14,506 nucleotides of DNA from Negativicoccus succinicivorans (lineage in GTDB: Bacteria; Bacillota; Negativicutes; Veillonellales; Negativicoccaceae): NCBI RefSeq assembly GCF_018373335.1, contig NZ_JAHAHH010000029.1:1-14506 (forward strand). Reading direction: 5' to 3'. The notes below the pieces were generated by a model that saw only the letters and a list, made by a program, of their open reading frames with translations, had not been told where the DNA came from and made no database searches. Below are positions 6,478 to 13,739 of this stretch, piece after piece (the first letter of the stretch is position 1; every line of letters starts with the position of its first letter). Both the position numbers and the translations under genes were made by a program.

Positions 6478-8415
6478 ATGAACGTATTCAAAAAGCGTCG
6501 GCGATCGGTATGGTTGCTGACGCTTCTCTTTACATTAGTAACTTGCTTCGCCAACGCGGTCGACATCATGCCGCCGTCGGATGTGCGGGAAGGTATGCGC
6601 GGTGTGGCCAAGACGGTGGTGCAGGGCGACACGATTGAAGAATTTGACGTCGATGTGCTTGGCGTACTCCAACAACGCGGCCCTTCCGGCGATTTGATTT
6701 TGGTCAAAGTCAGCGGACCGGTGATTGAAAAAACCGGCGGCATCGCGCAGGGCATGAGCGGCAGTCCCGTGTATATTGACGGTAAACTTGTCGGCGCGAT
6801 CGGGTACGGCTGGGGTTTTGCGGACGGCACGGTGGGCATGGTGACGCCGATCGGCGACATGCTGAAACTGTGGGCGCTGCCGGATAAAGCGGCGCATGAC
6901 GAAGCGCCGTCGGTGGAGCCGCCGCTGATTCCGATGGGCACGCCGTTGATGGCGGCGGGATTTACGCCCGAGTCGTTGCAATATCTGACGCAAAAATTGG
7001 CGCCGTTCGGATTGCAGCCGCAAGCGACAGCCGGCGCTGGCAACTATGACGCCGCGCCGCATGCGTTGCAACCCGGTAGCGCGGTCGCGGTGACGCTCGT
7101 CACCGGCGATTTGAAATTGGGCGCGATCGGTACGGTCACGTACGCCGATGAAAATCGTATCGTGGCATTCGGGCATCCGTTTTTAAAACGCGGCGAATTG
7201 GATTATTTCATGCACAATTCGTACATTTTCACGGTGGTACCGTCAGTGAATTCCGCGTTTAAGATCGGCTCCATCGGCAGCGAGATCGGTAAAATTTATC
7301 AGGATCGCGGCGCGGGGATTGCCGGTATCGAGGGGCGCGCGCCGAAAGCCGTGGCGATGCAGGTCAACGTGACGGATCGCGATACGCAAACGGATCGTGC
7401 GGCGAATGTGCGCATGGTCGATGATCATGATTTGACGCCGATTTTGGCGGCGACGACCGCGTACGATCTTGTCAAAAAGACGATTGATCGCGGCGGTCGC
7501 GGCACGGTCAAACTCAGCTATGAATTTTTGCCGCAGGATACGTCACTGCCGACATTTAAGCGCGATAATATGTACTACTCGTCGAAAAGCGTCAGCGAAC
7601 GCTCTGTCGATGAACTGTACAACGTGCTGGAAGCGCTGGCGAAAAATCCGTTTCAAAAATATGCGTTGCGCGGCATCAATTTGTCGCTTTCGTTGACGGA
7701 AGATAAAGAAGTCGCGGAAATCGTTGACGCGAAAGCGCGACCGGCCGTTGTCAGCCCGGGCGACGTCATCTATGTCAGTGTCAAACTGCGTCCGTACCGC
7801 GGCGAAGTTTTTTCCAAAGCGCTCGCCTTTACGGTGCCCGCCGATCAGCCGCTCGGACCGATGACGCTGGAAGTGCGCGGCGGCGGTGTCGTGCCGTTGC
7901 CGTACCTGATCCAAAAACAGCAACTCAATTTGACGGATGAAATTATTGATCGGTTGCGAACGTACAAAGATTTCCGCGATTTTCTGAATAAGCTGCAAAA
8001 GGAAGACAAAAATAACGAGCTGATCGTGGAAATTTTGGAAGACAATGTCAGCATGGTGCCGGACGAAGAGTCCGCGGGACATCACGCTCAGTTGCAGGAG
8101 CCGGTGAAAGAGACGCTGCCGGATTACTTGCACAAGGGCGAGAAGAAAAACGCGGATACCATGGCGGGCGGAGATGACGACGAGAAAGCCAAAACGCGCG
8201 TTACGATGCCGTACATTATCAAAGGCGACGGCCAATTCGAATTTGAAGTGGTAGCGCCCAACGATCGCCGCCGTCGCGATGCGGTGAAAGAAATCATGGC
8301 GCAGCTGCGGGAAAAAGTGTCGGAGAAGGATGCCGAAGAAAGCAGCGATCAGGAAGATAAAGACGCGAACAAAGAGCCGCAACCTTCCAAGCGCCCGTCG
8401 AAAGATAAAAAATGA
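6478..8415 (+). CDS. Secreted SpoIVB-type peptidase S55 domain protein
   Basis: 645 aa with a basic N-terminus and a hydrophobic signal segment (about 11-27, cleavage plausible after AFANA-like CFANA). The S55 serine motif EKTGGIAQGMSGSPVYIDGK spans 84-103, with the nucleophile predicted at Ser94, preceded by VQGDTIEEFDVDVLGVL (48-64), which SpoIVB has just upstream of its own serine. A second S55 block, GAIGTVTYADENRIVAFGHP (215-234), carries the likely catalytic His233. Here Ser precedes His; in B. subtilis SpoIVB the histidine (His236) precedes the serine (Ser378), so the blocks are permuted. The SpoIVB aspartate (Asp363) aligns with Ser79. The C-terminal third is rich in Lys, Asp and Glu. 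SpoIVB signals in sporulation; no sporulation gene is visible here, so an envelope role is likelier. ATG at 6478 has GGAG immediately upstream, overlapping the previous stop. Confidence 0.85.
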   Translation: MNVFKKRRRSVWLLTLLFTLVTCFANAVDIMPPSDVREGMRGVAKTVVQGDTIEEFDVDVLGVLQQRGPSGDLILVKVSGPVIEKTGGIAQGMSGSPVYIDGKLVGAIGYGWGFADGTVGMVTPIGDMLKLWALPDKAAHDEAPSVEPPLIPMGTPLMAAGFTPESLQYLTQKLAPFGLQPQATAGAGNYDAAPHALQPGSAVAVTLVTGDLKLGAIGTVTYADENRIVAFGHPFLKRGELDYFMHNSYIFTVVPSVNSAFKIGSIGSEIGKIYQDRGAGIAGIEGRAPKAVAMQVNVTDRDTQTDRAANVRMVDDHDLTPILAATTAYDLVKKTIDRGGRGTVKLSYEFLPQDTSLPTFKRDNMYYSSKSVSERSVDELYNVLEALAKNPFQKYALRGINLSLSLTEDKEVAEIVDAKARPAVVSPGDVIYVSVKLRPYRGEVFSKALAFTVPADQPLGPMTLEVRGGGVVPLPYLIQKQQLNLTDEIIDRLRTYKDFRDFLNKLQKEDKNNELIVEILEDNVSMVPDEESAGHHAQLQEPVKETLPDYLHKGEKKNADTMAGGDDDEKAKTRVTMPYIIKGDGQFEFEVVAPNDRRRRDAVKEIMAQLREKVSEKDAEESSDQEDKDANKEPQPSKRPSKDKK

Positions 8416-8417
8416 CA

Positions 8418-8447
8418 AAAAAAGAACCGCAGTTGCGGTTCTTTTTT
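8418..8447. terminator. Bidirectional terminator between convergent genes
   Basis: AAAAAAGAACCGC (8418-8430), AGTT loop (8431-8434), GCGGTTCTTTTTT (8435-8447). It serves the S55 peptidase gene ending at 8415 and, on the other strand, the aldehyde dehydrogenase gene ending at 8459. Confidence 0.9.
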
Positions 8448-8458
8448 ATTGGCGTAAA

Positions 8459-9874
8459 TTACGCGTCATGATCAAAGAGGACTTTGCTCTGGGTAAATTC
8501 CAAAATACCCTCGATGCCTCCTTCGCGGCCGATGCCGCTCATTTTGTAACCGCCGAACGGCGCGGTTACATCGCGTGCGCTGTCGTTGATATACACATTG
8601 CCCGATTTAATGCGGCGAGCGAACGCGACGGCCTCATCAAACGGTCCGTGCACCGCGGCGTTCAGGCCGTAAATCGTATCATTGGCGATGTGCAGCGCAT
8701 CCGGCAGGTCCTTGTACGTAATGACGCACAGCACGGGACCGAAGATTTCTTCCTGCGCGATTTTCATATCATTGGTGACATCGGTGAAAATCACGGGTTG
8801 GACATAATAGCCGCCGATCGGTTCGGTGGGCACACTACCGGTGAGCATGCGCGCGCCTTCCGCAAGACCCGTTTCGATATATTTTTTCACTTTGGTGAAT
8901 TGTTTTTCACTGGCCAGCGGTCCAATCTTCGTGCCTTCCGCACGCGGATCGCCGACCGGATATTCTCGCAGAATTTCCACCAAGCGAGCTTCGATGGCTT
9001 CTTTTTGATCTTCCGGAATCAACAAGCGAGACAGCGCCGAGCACGTTTGGCCGCAATTCAAGAGGAGCGAATTGAAGCAGGCCCGGATCGCCTGATCGAT
9101 ATCGGCGCCCGGCAGGATCACGCAGGGCGATTTGCCGCCGAGCTCCAAGTGGATTTTTTTCACCGAATCCAAACCGTGCTTGCCGACTTCAATACCGCCG
9201 GTAGTGGAACCGGTGAAGGAAACCATGTCGACCAGCGGATGCGAAGCCAAGACGTTGCCGACGTCGCCGCCGCGACCCGTGACGAGATTTAACACGCCTT
9301 TGGGCAATCCCGCCTGATGGAACGCGTCCACCAAGTAGTATACGGAAAGCGGCGTGTGCTGACTCGGTTTCAAAACAACGGTATTACCCATCAAAATAGC
9401 CGGCATGATTTTCTGCACGACCTGGCCGAGCGGATAGTTCCACGGCGTAATGGCCGCGACTACACCGACCGGCTCACGATACAATGTCGAATGTTCCAAC
9501 TCTTCCCGAAATTCGATTTTTTGCGCCAGACGCATGAAGGTACGCATGCGTTCCACCTGGAAATCGAAATGAACCTTTTCAGCCATTTGGCTCGGCGCGC
9601 CGAGCTCCTTGATTTCAATATCGACGATTTCCGCTTTGCGGGTCAGCAGCTGCGCCAACATTTTTTCGCAAATCGTCAGCCGCGCGGCGAGCGGCGATTC
9701 CTGCCAACGCCAGGCGGCATCGGCGGCGGCTCGACAGGCCGCGTCGACTTCCGCGTCGGTGGCGACGGGAACGGCGGCGAACCGATACATGCTCGTGGGA
9801 TTTTCCACTTTAATTCGTTCCGTGCTTTGGGGCGTGACCCACTCCCCGTTGATATATAAACGTTCAAAATTCAT
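8459..9874 (-). CDS. NAD(P)-dependent aldehyde dehydrogenase
   Basis: Cytoplasmic enzyme of the aldehyde dehydrogenase superfamily (PF00171) that oxidises an aldehyde to its acid. The 471-aa chain has all catalytic landmarks: TPWNYP (Asn146), LKPSQHTP (Lys169), the cofactor turn SFTGSTTGG (219-227), general base Glu244 in LELGGKSP, nucleophile Cys278 in NCGQTCSA, and EEIFGPV. The substrate cannot be read from sequence. ATG at 9874 is preceded at six bases by AAGGAG; the frame stays open to 9895 but without a better start. It is a single-gene unit with its own promoter, convergent with the S55 gene and divergent from the zinc peptidase gene. No partner such as an alcohol dehydrogenase or microcompartment gene is present. 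Confidence 0.93.
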   Translation of the reverse strand: MNFERLYINGEWVTPQSTERIKVENPTSMYRFAAVPVATDAEVDAACRAAADAAWRWQESPLAARLTICEKMLAQLLTRKAEIVDIEIKELGAPSQMAEKVHFDFQVERMRTFMRLAQKIEFREELEHSTLYREPVGVVAAITPWNYPLGQVVQKIMPAILMGNTVVLKPSQHTPLSVYYLVDAFHQAGLPKGVLNLVTGRGGDVGNVLASHPLVDMVSFTGSTTGGIEVGKHGLDSVKKIHLELGGKSPCVILPGADIDQAIRACFNSLLLNCGQTCSALSRLLIPEDQKEAIEARLVEILREYPVGDPRAEGTKIGPLASEKQFTKVKKYIETGLAEGARMLTGSVPTEPIGGYYVQPVIFTDVTNDMKIAQEEIFGPVLCVITYKDLPDALHIANDTIYGLNAAVHGPFDEAVAFARRIKSGNVYINDSARDVTAPFGGYKMSGIGREGGIEGILEFTQSKVLFDHDA

Positions 9875-9912
9875 AGGCGGCTCCTTTCGTAACAATGGAT
9901 TCGTTTGGCTTT

Positions 9913-9941
9913 ATTGTACTTGCATCTAAAATAGGAAACAA
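9913..9941 (-). promoter_or_regulatory. Predicted promoter for the aldehyde dehydrogenase gene
   Basis: Read on the minus strand: -35 TTGTTT (9941-9936), 17-base spacer, -10 TACAAT (9918-9913). The -10 matches five of six bases and the -35 only three. Transcription would start near 9906, about 32 bases before the ATG. Confidence 0.5.
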
Positions 9942-9971
9942 GGTGCGAGGACGAAAAACGTCGTCAAAATA

Positions 9972-9980
9972 TGCTAAAAT
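9972..9980 (+). promoter_or_regulatory. Extended -10 promoter for the zinc metallopeptidase gene
   Basis: TGCTAAAAT: -10 TAAAAT (9975-9980) with an upstream TG. No good -35. It lies about 38 bases before the ATG at 10018 and divergent from the aldehyde dehydrogenase promoter. Confidence 0.4.
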
Positions 9981-10017
9981 AAAAATAAAACAGACGAATA
10001 CAGAGGAGGTTTCGGCA

Positions 10018-10857
10018 ATGCAATGGCGGGGCAGACGGATGAGCAGTAACACGGGACGCGGTGGCGGACCGGCGAAAATCGGCGGGTTGGGTTTAATTAT
10101 TTTCGCTTTGATCTATTCGTTTTTCGGCGGCGACGTCTCCGACGTAATTCACATGGCGGGCGCCGGACAGACGCAACAGGTGGAACAGCAGGCGAGCGAT
10201 CCGGCGCGTCGTAATCTTGAAGATATGTTGAGCGTCGTCTTGGCGGACACGGAAGATGTTTGGCACCAAAAGTTCGCGGAAGTCGGGGAAAGATACGAAG
10301 AACCGAAACTGATGTTTTTTGAAGAACGGGTGCGCTCCGGTTGCGGCGTGGCGGGCAAATCGACCGGTCCGTTTTATTGTCCGGCGGATAAAATCATTTA
10401 CATGGATGTGACATTCGCCAACGATTTACAACGAAAATTCGGCGGTCAGGGCGGCGATTTCGCGATGGCCTACGTGTTGGCGCACGAAGTCGGTCACCAC
10501 GTGCAAAACCAGTCGGGCCTTCTGATGCATGTTCATAAGCTGCAGCAACAAATGAGTGAGGCGGACGCGAAAAAATACTCGGTCGCGCTGGAGCTTCACG
10601 CGGATTATTTGGCCGGAGTATTCGCGTACTATGTACAGCAAAAAGGTTACCTTGACGCGGGCGATATCGAAGAGGCGATCAATGCCGCCAAGACGGTCGG
10701 CGATGACCATTTGCAGAAGATCACGCAAGGGCAGATCCGTCCGGAGGAATTTACGCACGGCACCAGTGAGCAGCGCGCGGCGTGGTTTCGGCGCGGCATG
10801 CAGTACCATGATTTCAGTCACGGCGATACGTTCGGCGCGTTGGGATTACAACTTTGA
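10018..10857 (+). CDS. ypfJ: YpfJ-type neutral zinc metallopeptidase
   Basis: 279-aa protein of the YpfJ family (PF04228), close to the 287 aa of E. coli YpfJ. A basic, Gly-rich N-terminus (MQWRGRRMSSNTGRGGGPAK) is followed by one hydrophobic segment (about 21-37), so the catalytic domain is probably anchored to the membrane and extracytoplasmic. The zinc site is AHEVGHHVQ with His156, Glu157 and His160, and the third ligand is probably Glu192 in LELHADYLAG. Cys109 and Cys121 (SGCGVAGK and FYCPADK) could form a disulfide. The family's physiological substrate is not established. ATG at 10018 has AGAGGAGG upstream; the frame is open to 9895, but that part lies upstream of the promoter. It has its own terminator. 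Confidence 0.92.
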   Translation: MQWRGRRMSSNTGRGGGPAKIGGLGLIIFALIYSFFGGDVSDVIHMAGAGQTQQVEQQASDPARRNLEDMLSVVLADTEDVWHQKFAEVGERYEEPKLMFFEERVRSGCGVAGKSTGPFYCPADKIIYMDVTFANDLQRKFGGQGGDFAMAYVLAHEVGHHVQNQSGLLMHVHKLQQQMSEADAKKYSVALELHADYLAGVFAYYVQQKGYLDAGDIEEAINAAKTVGDDHLQKITQGQIRPEEFTHGTSEQRAAWFRRGMQYHDFSHGDTFGALGLQL

Positions 10858-10861
10858 AAAT

Positions 10862-10884
10862 AAAAAGCGGCATGTCCGCTTTTT
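10862..10884. terminator. Intrinsic terminator after the zinc metallopeptidase gene
   Basis: AAAAAGCGG (10862-10870), loop CATGT, CCGCTTTTT (10876-10884), with one further T. Short GC core but a good U tract. It separates the peptidase gene from the cobamide cluster. Confidence 0.8.
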
Positions 10885-10914
10885 TATTGCGTAAAATAGA
10901 AGGCAAAATGGCCG

Positions 10915-10923
10915 TGTTATAAT
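10915..10923 (+). promoter_or_regulatory. Extended -10 promoter for the cobamide cluster
   Basis: TGTTATAAT: consensus TATAAT (10918-10923) with TG one base upstream; no convincing -35. Only about 27 bases lie between the -10 and the ATG at 10950, so there is no room for a cobalamin riboswitch. Confidence 0.6.
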
Positions 10924-10949
10924 AAAGTCATTATGATGGGAGGGACCAT

Positions 10950-12026
10950 ATGAGTTTGTGGGAGAAAACGGTGGCGCAGATTGAAGTGCCGTCGCCGAGC
11001 ATTGCGGAAGCGGCCGCGTCGCGTGCCGATGATTTGGTGCTCGGTAACGGAAACTTGGGAAAACTGCGCGATATCGTTGTGCAATATGCGGCGGTAGTGG
11101 GTGAAGTCATGCCGACACCGCCCAAGAAAATGATGATTTTAGCCGCGGCAGATCATGGCGTGGCGCGTCATCAATTGTCCGCGTATCCGGTGGAAACGAC
11201 GGTGGAGATGACGAAAAATTATTTGATCAGCAAAGGCGCCGGAGCCAACGCGATGGCGCATTACGCCGGCGCGGACATGACGGTGATTGACGCGGGTATC
11301 AATGCGGACATGAGCGGAGTCCCGGGACTCTTGGACAGAAAAATCGCCTACGGCACGCAGGATTTCAGTGAAGGCCCGGCGATGACGAGGGCGCAGGCGA
11401 TCCAGGCGATCGAAGCGGGGATCGAAGTGGCCGCTGATGTCATCGCGCGCGGTTACCGGTTGCTTTCCGTCGGAGAAATGGGAATTTCCAACACGACGTC
11501 GGCGGCGGCGATCATCGGCGCGTTCGGCGGCTGGGATGCGTTGCAGGTGACGGGACGAGGCACGAATATTTCCGATGAACGTTTGGCGCGCAAACAGAAA
11601 ATTGTCGCGAAAGCGTTGACGGTGAACCGTCCGGACAAAACGGACGGTATTGACGTATTGGCGAAAGTCGGCGGCTTTGAGTTCGGCGTGATCGCAGGCG
11701 TTATTTTGGCGGCGGCGGCGCACCATGCGCTGGTCATCGTCGACGGTTTCAATACGACCGCCTGTGCGCATATCGCCAAAGCGATCGCTCCCGCCAGTCG
11801 TCACTATGTGATGGCGTCGCATTTGTCGGCGGAAAAAGCGCATTGCATGGCGCTCGAGGCCTTGCAGACTGAAGCCTACGTCGATTTGGGTTTGCGGCTC
11901 GGGGAAGCTTCCGGCGCATCGGTGCAGATGCGCATGCTTGAACACGCGCTGGCGATTTACAATGATTGCCTGACAAAGGAAGAAATGATGCGGGGAGGTA
12001 ACGCCGATGTTGGAAGCATGGAATGA
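10950..12026 (+). CDS. cobT: Nicotinate-nucleotide:lower-ligand-base phosphoribosyltransferase, CobT family (ArsAB-type catalytic subunit)
   Basis: CobT-family enzyme of 358 aa that moves phosphoribose from nicotinate mononucleotide to the cobamide lower-ligand base. Both glutamates of Salmonella CobT are kept at almost the same numbers: Glu176 in SVGEMGISNTTSAAA (Salmonella Glu174) and catalytic Glu319 in LGLRLGEASGA (Glu317). VDGFNTTACAH (264-274) and AADHGV (66-71) also match. The N-terminal KPxGSLxxLE motif of ordinary CobT is worn down here (GNGNLGKLRD, 32-41), while the next gene keeps it. Tandem CobT paralogues of this kind are the ArsA and ArsB subunits that activate phenol and p-cresol in Sporomusa; which of the two names applies to this one I cannot tell (they are unrelated to the arsenic-resistance genes of the same name). 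The ATG follows GGGAGGG. It overlaps the next gene by 20 bases. Confidence 0.9.
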   Translation: MSLWEKTVAQIEVPSPSIAEAAASRADDLVLGNGNLGKLRDIVVQYAAVVGEVMPTPPKKMMILAAADHGVARHQLSAYPVETTVEMTKNYLISKGAGANAMAHYAGADMTVIDAGINADMSGVPGLLDRKIAYGTQDFSEGPAMTRAQAIQAIEAGIEVAADVIARGYRLLSVGEMGISNTTSAAAIIGAFGGWDALQVTGRGTNISDERLARKQKIVAKALTVNRPDKTDGIDVLAKVGGFEFGVIAGVILAAAAHHALVIVDGFNTTACAHIAKAIAPASRHYVMASHLSAEKAHCMALEALQTEAYVDLGLRLGEASGASVQMRMLEHALAIYNDCLTKEEMMRGGNADVGSME

Positions 12027-13053
12027 TCAAATCGCGCCGCTCGATACTTCAGTGATGGAGCAATGCCGCGAGTACGTCGACAACCTTACCAAACCGTTGG
12101 GCTCATTGGCGCAGTTGGAAGAAATGGCGATTCGCATCGCCGGTATTACCTGCCGTAAAAAACCGGCGCGCCTGCAAAAAGCCATCGTCATTGCCGCCGC
12201 AGATACGGCGGTCGACAGTCCGGAGAATCAGGATCACGGGCAACGGAGTCTGGCGGAACTGATGCTTATTGCCGGCGGCGCGGCGCCCGTTTCGGCGTTG
12301 GCGCGCGAACTGAAAGCGCCGGTATACGTGGCGGATGTCGGTTTGGAACAGGATACCGAACATGTAGAGGGCGTGATGCTGCATAAAATGCAAAACGGCA
12401 GTCAGTCATTGCCCAAAGGGGACGCGCTGACGCAAGAAGCATGCGCGGAAGCGATTGCCTTCGGCGGCGCGCTGGCGGGTGAATTGGCTCACAGCGGTGT
12501 CGAAGCATTGGCGCTTGGTGACATCGGCGCTCGTGGGGCGCTTGCGGCGCTTGCCGTGACGACGGCTTTTTTAGGACCGGAACTTTCTGAGGCGATGCAG
12601 GCGCAGGGCTTTACCGTGCAAAGTGAGGCGTGGACGTTGGCGCAAACGGAACCGGAAACGGTGCTCGCGCGCTACGGAAACGCATCGATTGCGATGCTGA
12701 CGGGACTTACTTTAGGTGCGGCGGCGCGCCATATGGCGATCGTTTTTGACAACAGCGTCACCGGCGCGGCGGCAGTAGCGGCGGCCGCGATCGCGCCGCG
12801 GGTAAAAGACTACTTATTCGCCTCGGCGGCGTATCCTGATCCCCTGCACCAATTGCAATTGCAAAAGTTGGGATTACCGGCAGCGTTGCATTATGATTTC
12901 ACGTTGGCGCAAGGACTCGGATCGACATTGGGACTGTCCCTGCTTGACGCATCACTGGATATGTTGAATGAGATGCGGACGTTCGGCGCCGCCGGTGTGG
13001 CGGTGGCGGAAGACGGCCCGGGCAAGGGACGACAGAGAGAAGAGGTACGGTGA
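12007..13053 (+). CDS. cobT: CobT-family paralogue, probable partner subunit of an ArsAB-type lower-ligand phosphoribosyltransferase
   Basis: 348-aa CobT homologue, likely annotated automatically as nicotinate-nucleotide:dimethylbenzimidazole phosphoribosyltransferase. It keeps the N-terminal signature LTKPLGSLAQLEEMAIRIAG (27-46) and the general frame, e.g. GGAAPVSALA and DVGLEQD. Its catalytic region is changed: where its partner has GEMG and NTTSAAA it has GDIG (Asp172) and RGALAALA, and where the catalytic Glu belongs it has Gln302 in TLAQGLGS. Alone it is unlikely to be an active CobT; with the upstream paralogue it would supply the half-sites that protein lacks, as in the two-subunit ArsAB enzyme, neither half of which works alone. 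ATG at 12007 has GGGAGG (within 11991-12000) upstream and overlaps the first paralogue by 20 bases, favouring equal synthesis and co-translational assembly. Its stop overlaps the next start (TGATG). Confidence 0.85.
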   Translation: MLEAWNDQIAPLDTSVMEQCREYVDNLTKPLGSLAQLEEMAIRIAGITCRKKPARLQKAIVIAAADTAVDSPENQDHGQRSLAELMLIAGGAAPVSALARELKAPVYVADVGLEQDTEHVEGVMLHKMQNGSQSLPKGDALTQEACAEAIAFGGALAGELAHSGVEALALGDIGARGALAALAVTTAFLGPELSEAMQAQGFTVQSEAWTLAQTEPETVLARYGNASIAMLTGLTLGAAARHMAIVFDNSVTGAAAVAAAAIAPRVKDYLFASAAYPDPLHQLQLQKLGLPAALHYDFTLAQGLGSTLGLSLLDASLDMLNEMRTFGAAGVAVAEDGPGKGRQREEVR

Positions 13054-13661
13054 TGGAACGGATATTGTATCTGCCGGTGCTTTCTTCGCCGGCGGGCTGG
13101 CTCGGTGCGCTTGCCGATTGCGGCGTGCCGGCGGCATATTGGCAAGCCGAATACCGTCGGTGGTGCCACGATCGCGCGACGGTGACGGTTCATGACGTCA
13201 CCTGTCTCGGGATCGTCGGGCGTGATGTCGCGGTGACGGCGACGCTGCCCGTTTCTCCCGCTGCCGCGGCGGTACGTGCGTCCTTGCCGACGGACGGTGA
13301 AGCGGCGGGCGGGTGGCAACGCTTGGCCGCGTTGGCCGTTCAGGCGGAAACGGTCGGCGCGGTGCTGACAGCGGACGAATGGCTGCTGGCGGCGGGCATT
13401 GCGTTGGGATTGGATTATCTTGAAGTGACGGTTGTCGCGGCGGAATCCGTCGGCGCGGGAGCGATCGCCGTATTGGCGCAGACATGGGTGACGACACAAA
13501 TGCCGGGTAAGCGGATTGTCGATCGGGTCGGTTACGGCATCTGCGGTGATGCGGTAACGGAGGCGACACTCGGCTATCGACAGCCGGTGCCGTGGACACA
13601 GGAGCGTCCTTACGTATTTGGTGATACCGCTCGTGCACGCGGTAGGATTGGTGATTGGTGA
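13053..13661 (+). CDS. Uncharacterised protein, possibly a degenerate LarC-like (DUF111) protein
   Basis: 202-aa soluble protein. No family is certain. By eye the N-terminus, ILYLPVLSSPAGWLGALADC (4-23) followed by VTVHDVTCLGIVGRDVAV, parallels the start of LarC (ILYFDPFSGISGDMFLGALL, then a GI.G..V.V segment). The segment AETVGAVLTADEWLLAAGIA (98-117) resembles HEVGAVDSIVDIVGAALAL of LarC, and DRVGYGICGDA (157-167) resembles RIGYGAGTRD. The Asp and His residues conserved in LarC, a nickel-pincer-cofactor nickel-insertion protein, are missing and the protein is about half length, so the same chemistry is not expected. Its start forms TGATG with the stop of the second CobT paralogue, hence it is translationally coupled and probably acts with it. 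A GTG one codon earlier (13050) is possible. There is no terminator before the T-box promoter. Confidence 0.6.
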   Translation: MERILYLPVLSSPAGWLGALADCGVPAAYWQAEYRRWCHDRATVTVHDVTCLGIVGRDVAVTATLPVSPAAAAVRASLPTDGEAAGGWQRLAALAVQAETVGAVLTADEWLLAAGIALGLDYLEVTVVAAESVGAGAIAVLAQTWVTTQMPGKRIVDRVGYGICGDAVTEATLGYRQPVPWTQERPYVFGDTARARGRIGDW

Positions 13662-13688
13662 GAAGTACGTGATCATTTTCCAAAGCGT

Positions 13689-13718
13689 TTGACAATCGGT
13701 CGACGGATTTGGTATCAT
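13689..13718 (+). promoter_or_regulatory. Promoter of the metF T-box transcript
   Basis: -35 TTGACA (13689-13694, perfect consensus), 18-base spacer, -10 TATCAT (13713-13718). Transcription would start near 13725, just ahead of T-box Stem I. Confidence 0.75.
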
Positions 13719-13739
13719 GCTTGTAATTTACATATGTGA

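Noticed and set aside
7543..8418. 291-codon minus-strand frame opposite the S55 gene's 3' half
   Set aside because: It starts beside the terminator and reads as the mirror of the Lys/Glu-rich C-terminus (Phe- and Leu-rich); no ribosome site or homology.
8330..9292. 320-codon plus-strand frame running across the terminator into the aldehyde dehydrogenase region
   Set aside because: It crosses a strong terminator and lies opposite a complete, motif-bearing dehydrogenase.
10886..10949. Cobalamin riboswitch before the cobamide cluster
   Set aside because: Only 64 bases separate the terminator and the first ATG, and most of that is promoter; there is no B12-box-like sequence.
12891..13718. 275-codon minus-strand frame over the LarC-like gene
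   Set aside because: It overlaps the coupled plus-strand gene and the metF promoter, and its product is Arg/Pro-rich as expected of antisense reading; the TGATG coupling favours the plus-strand gene.
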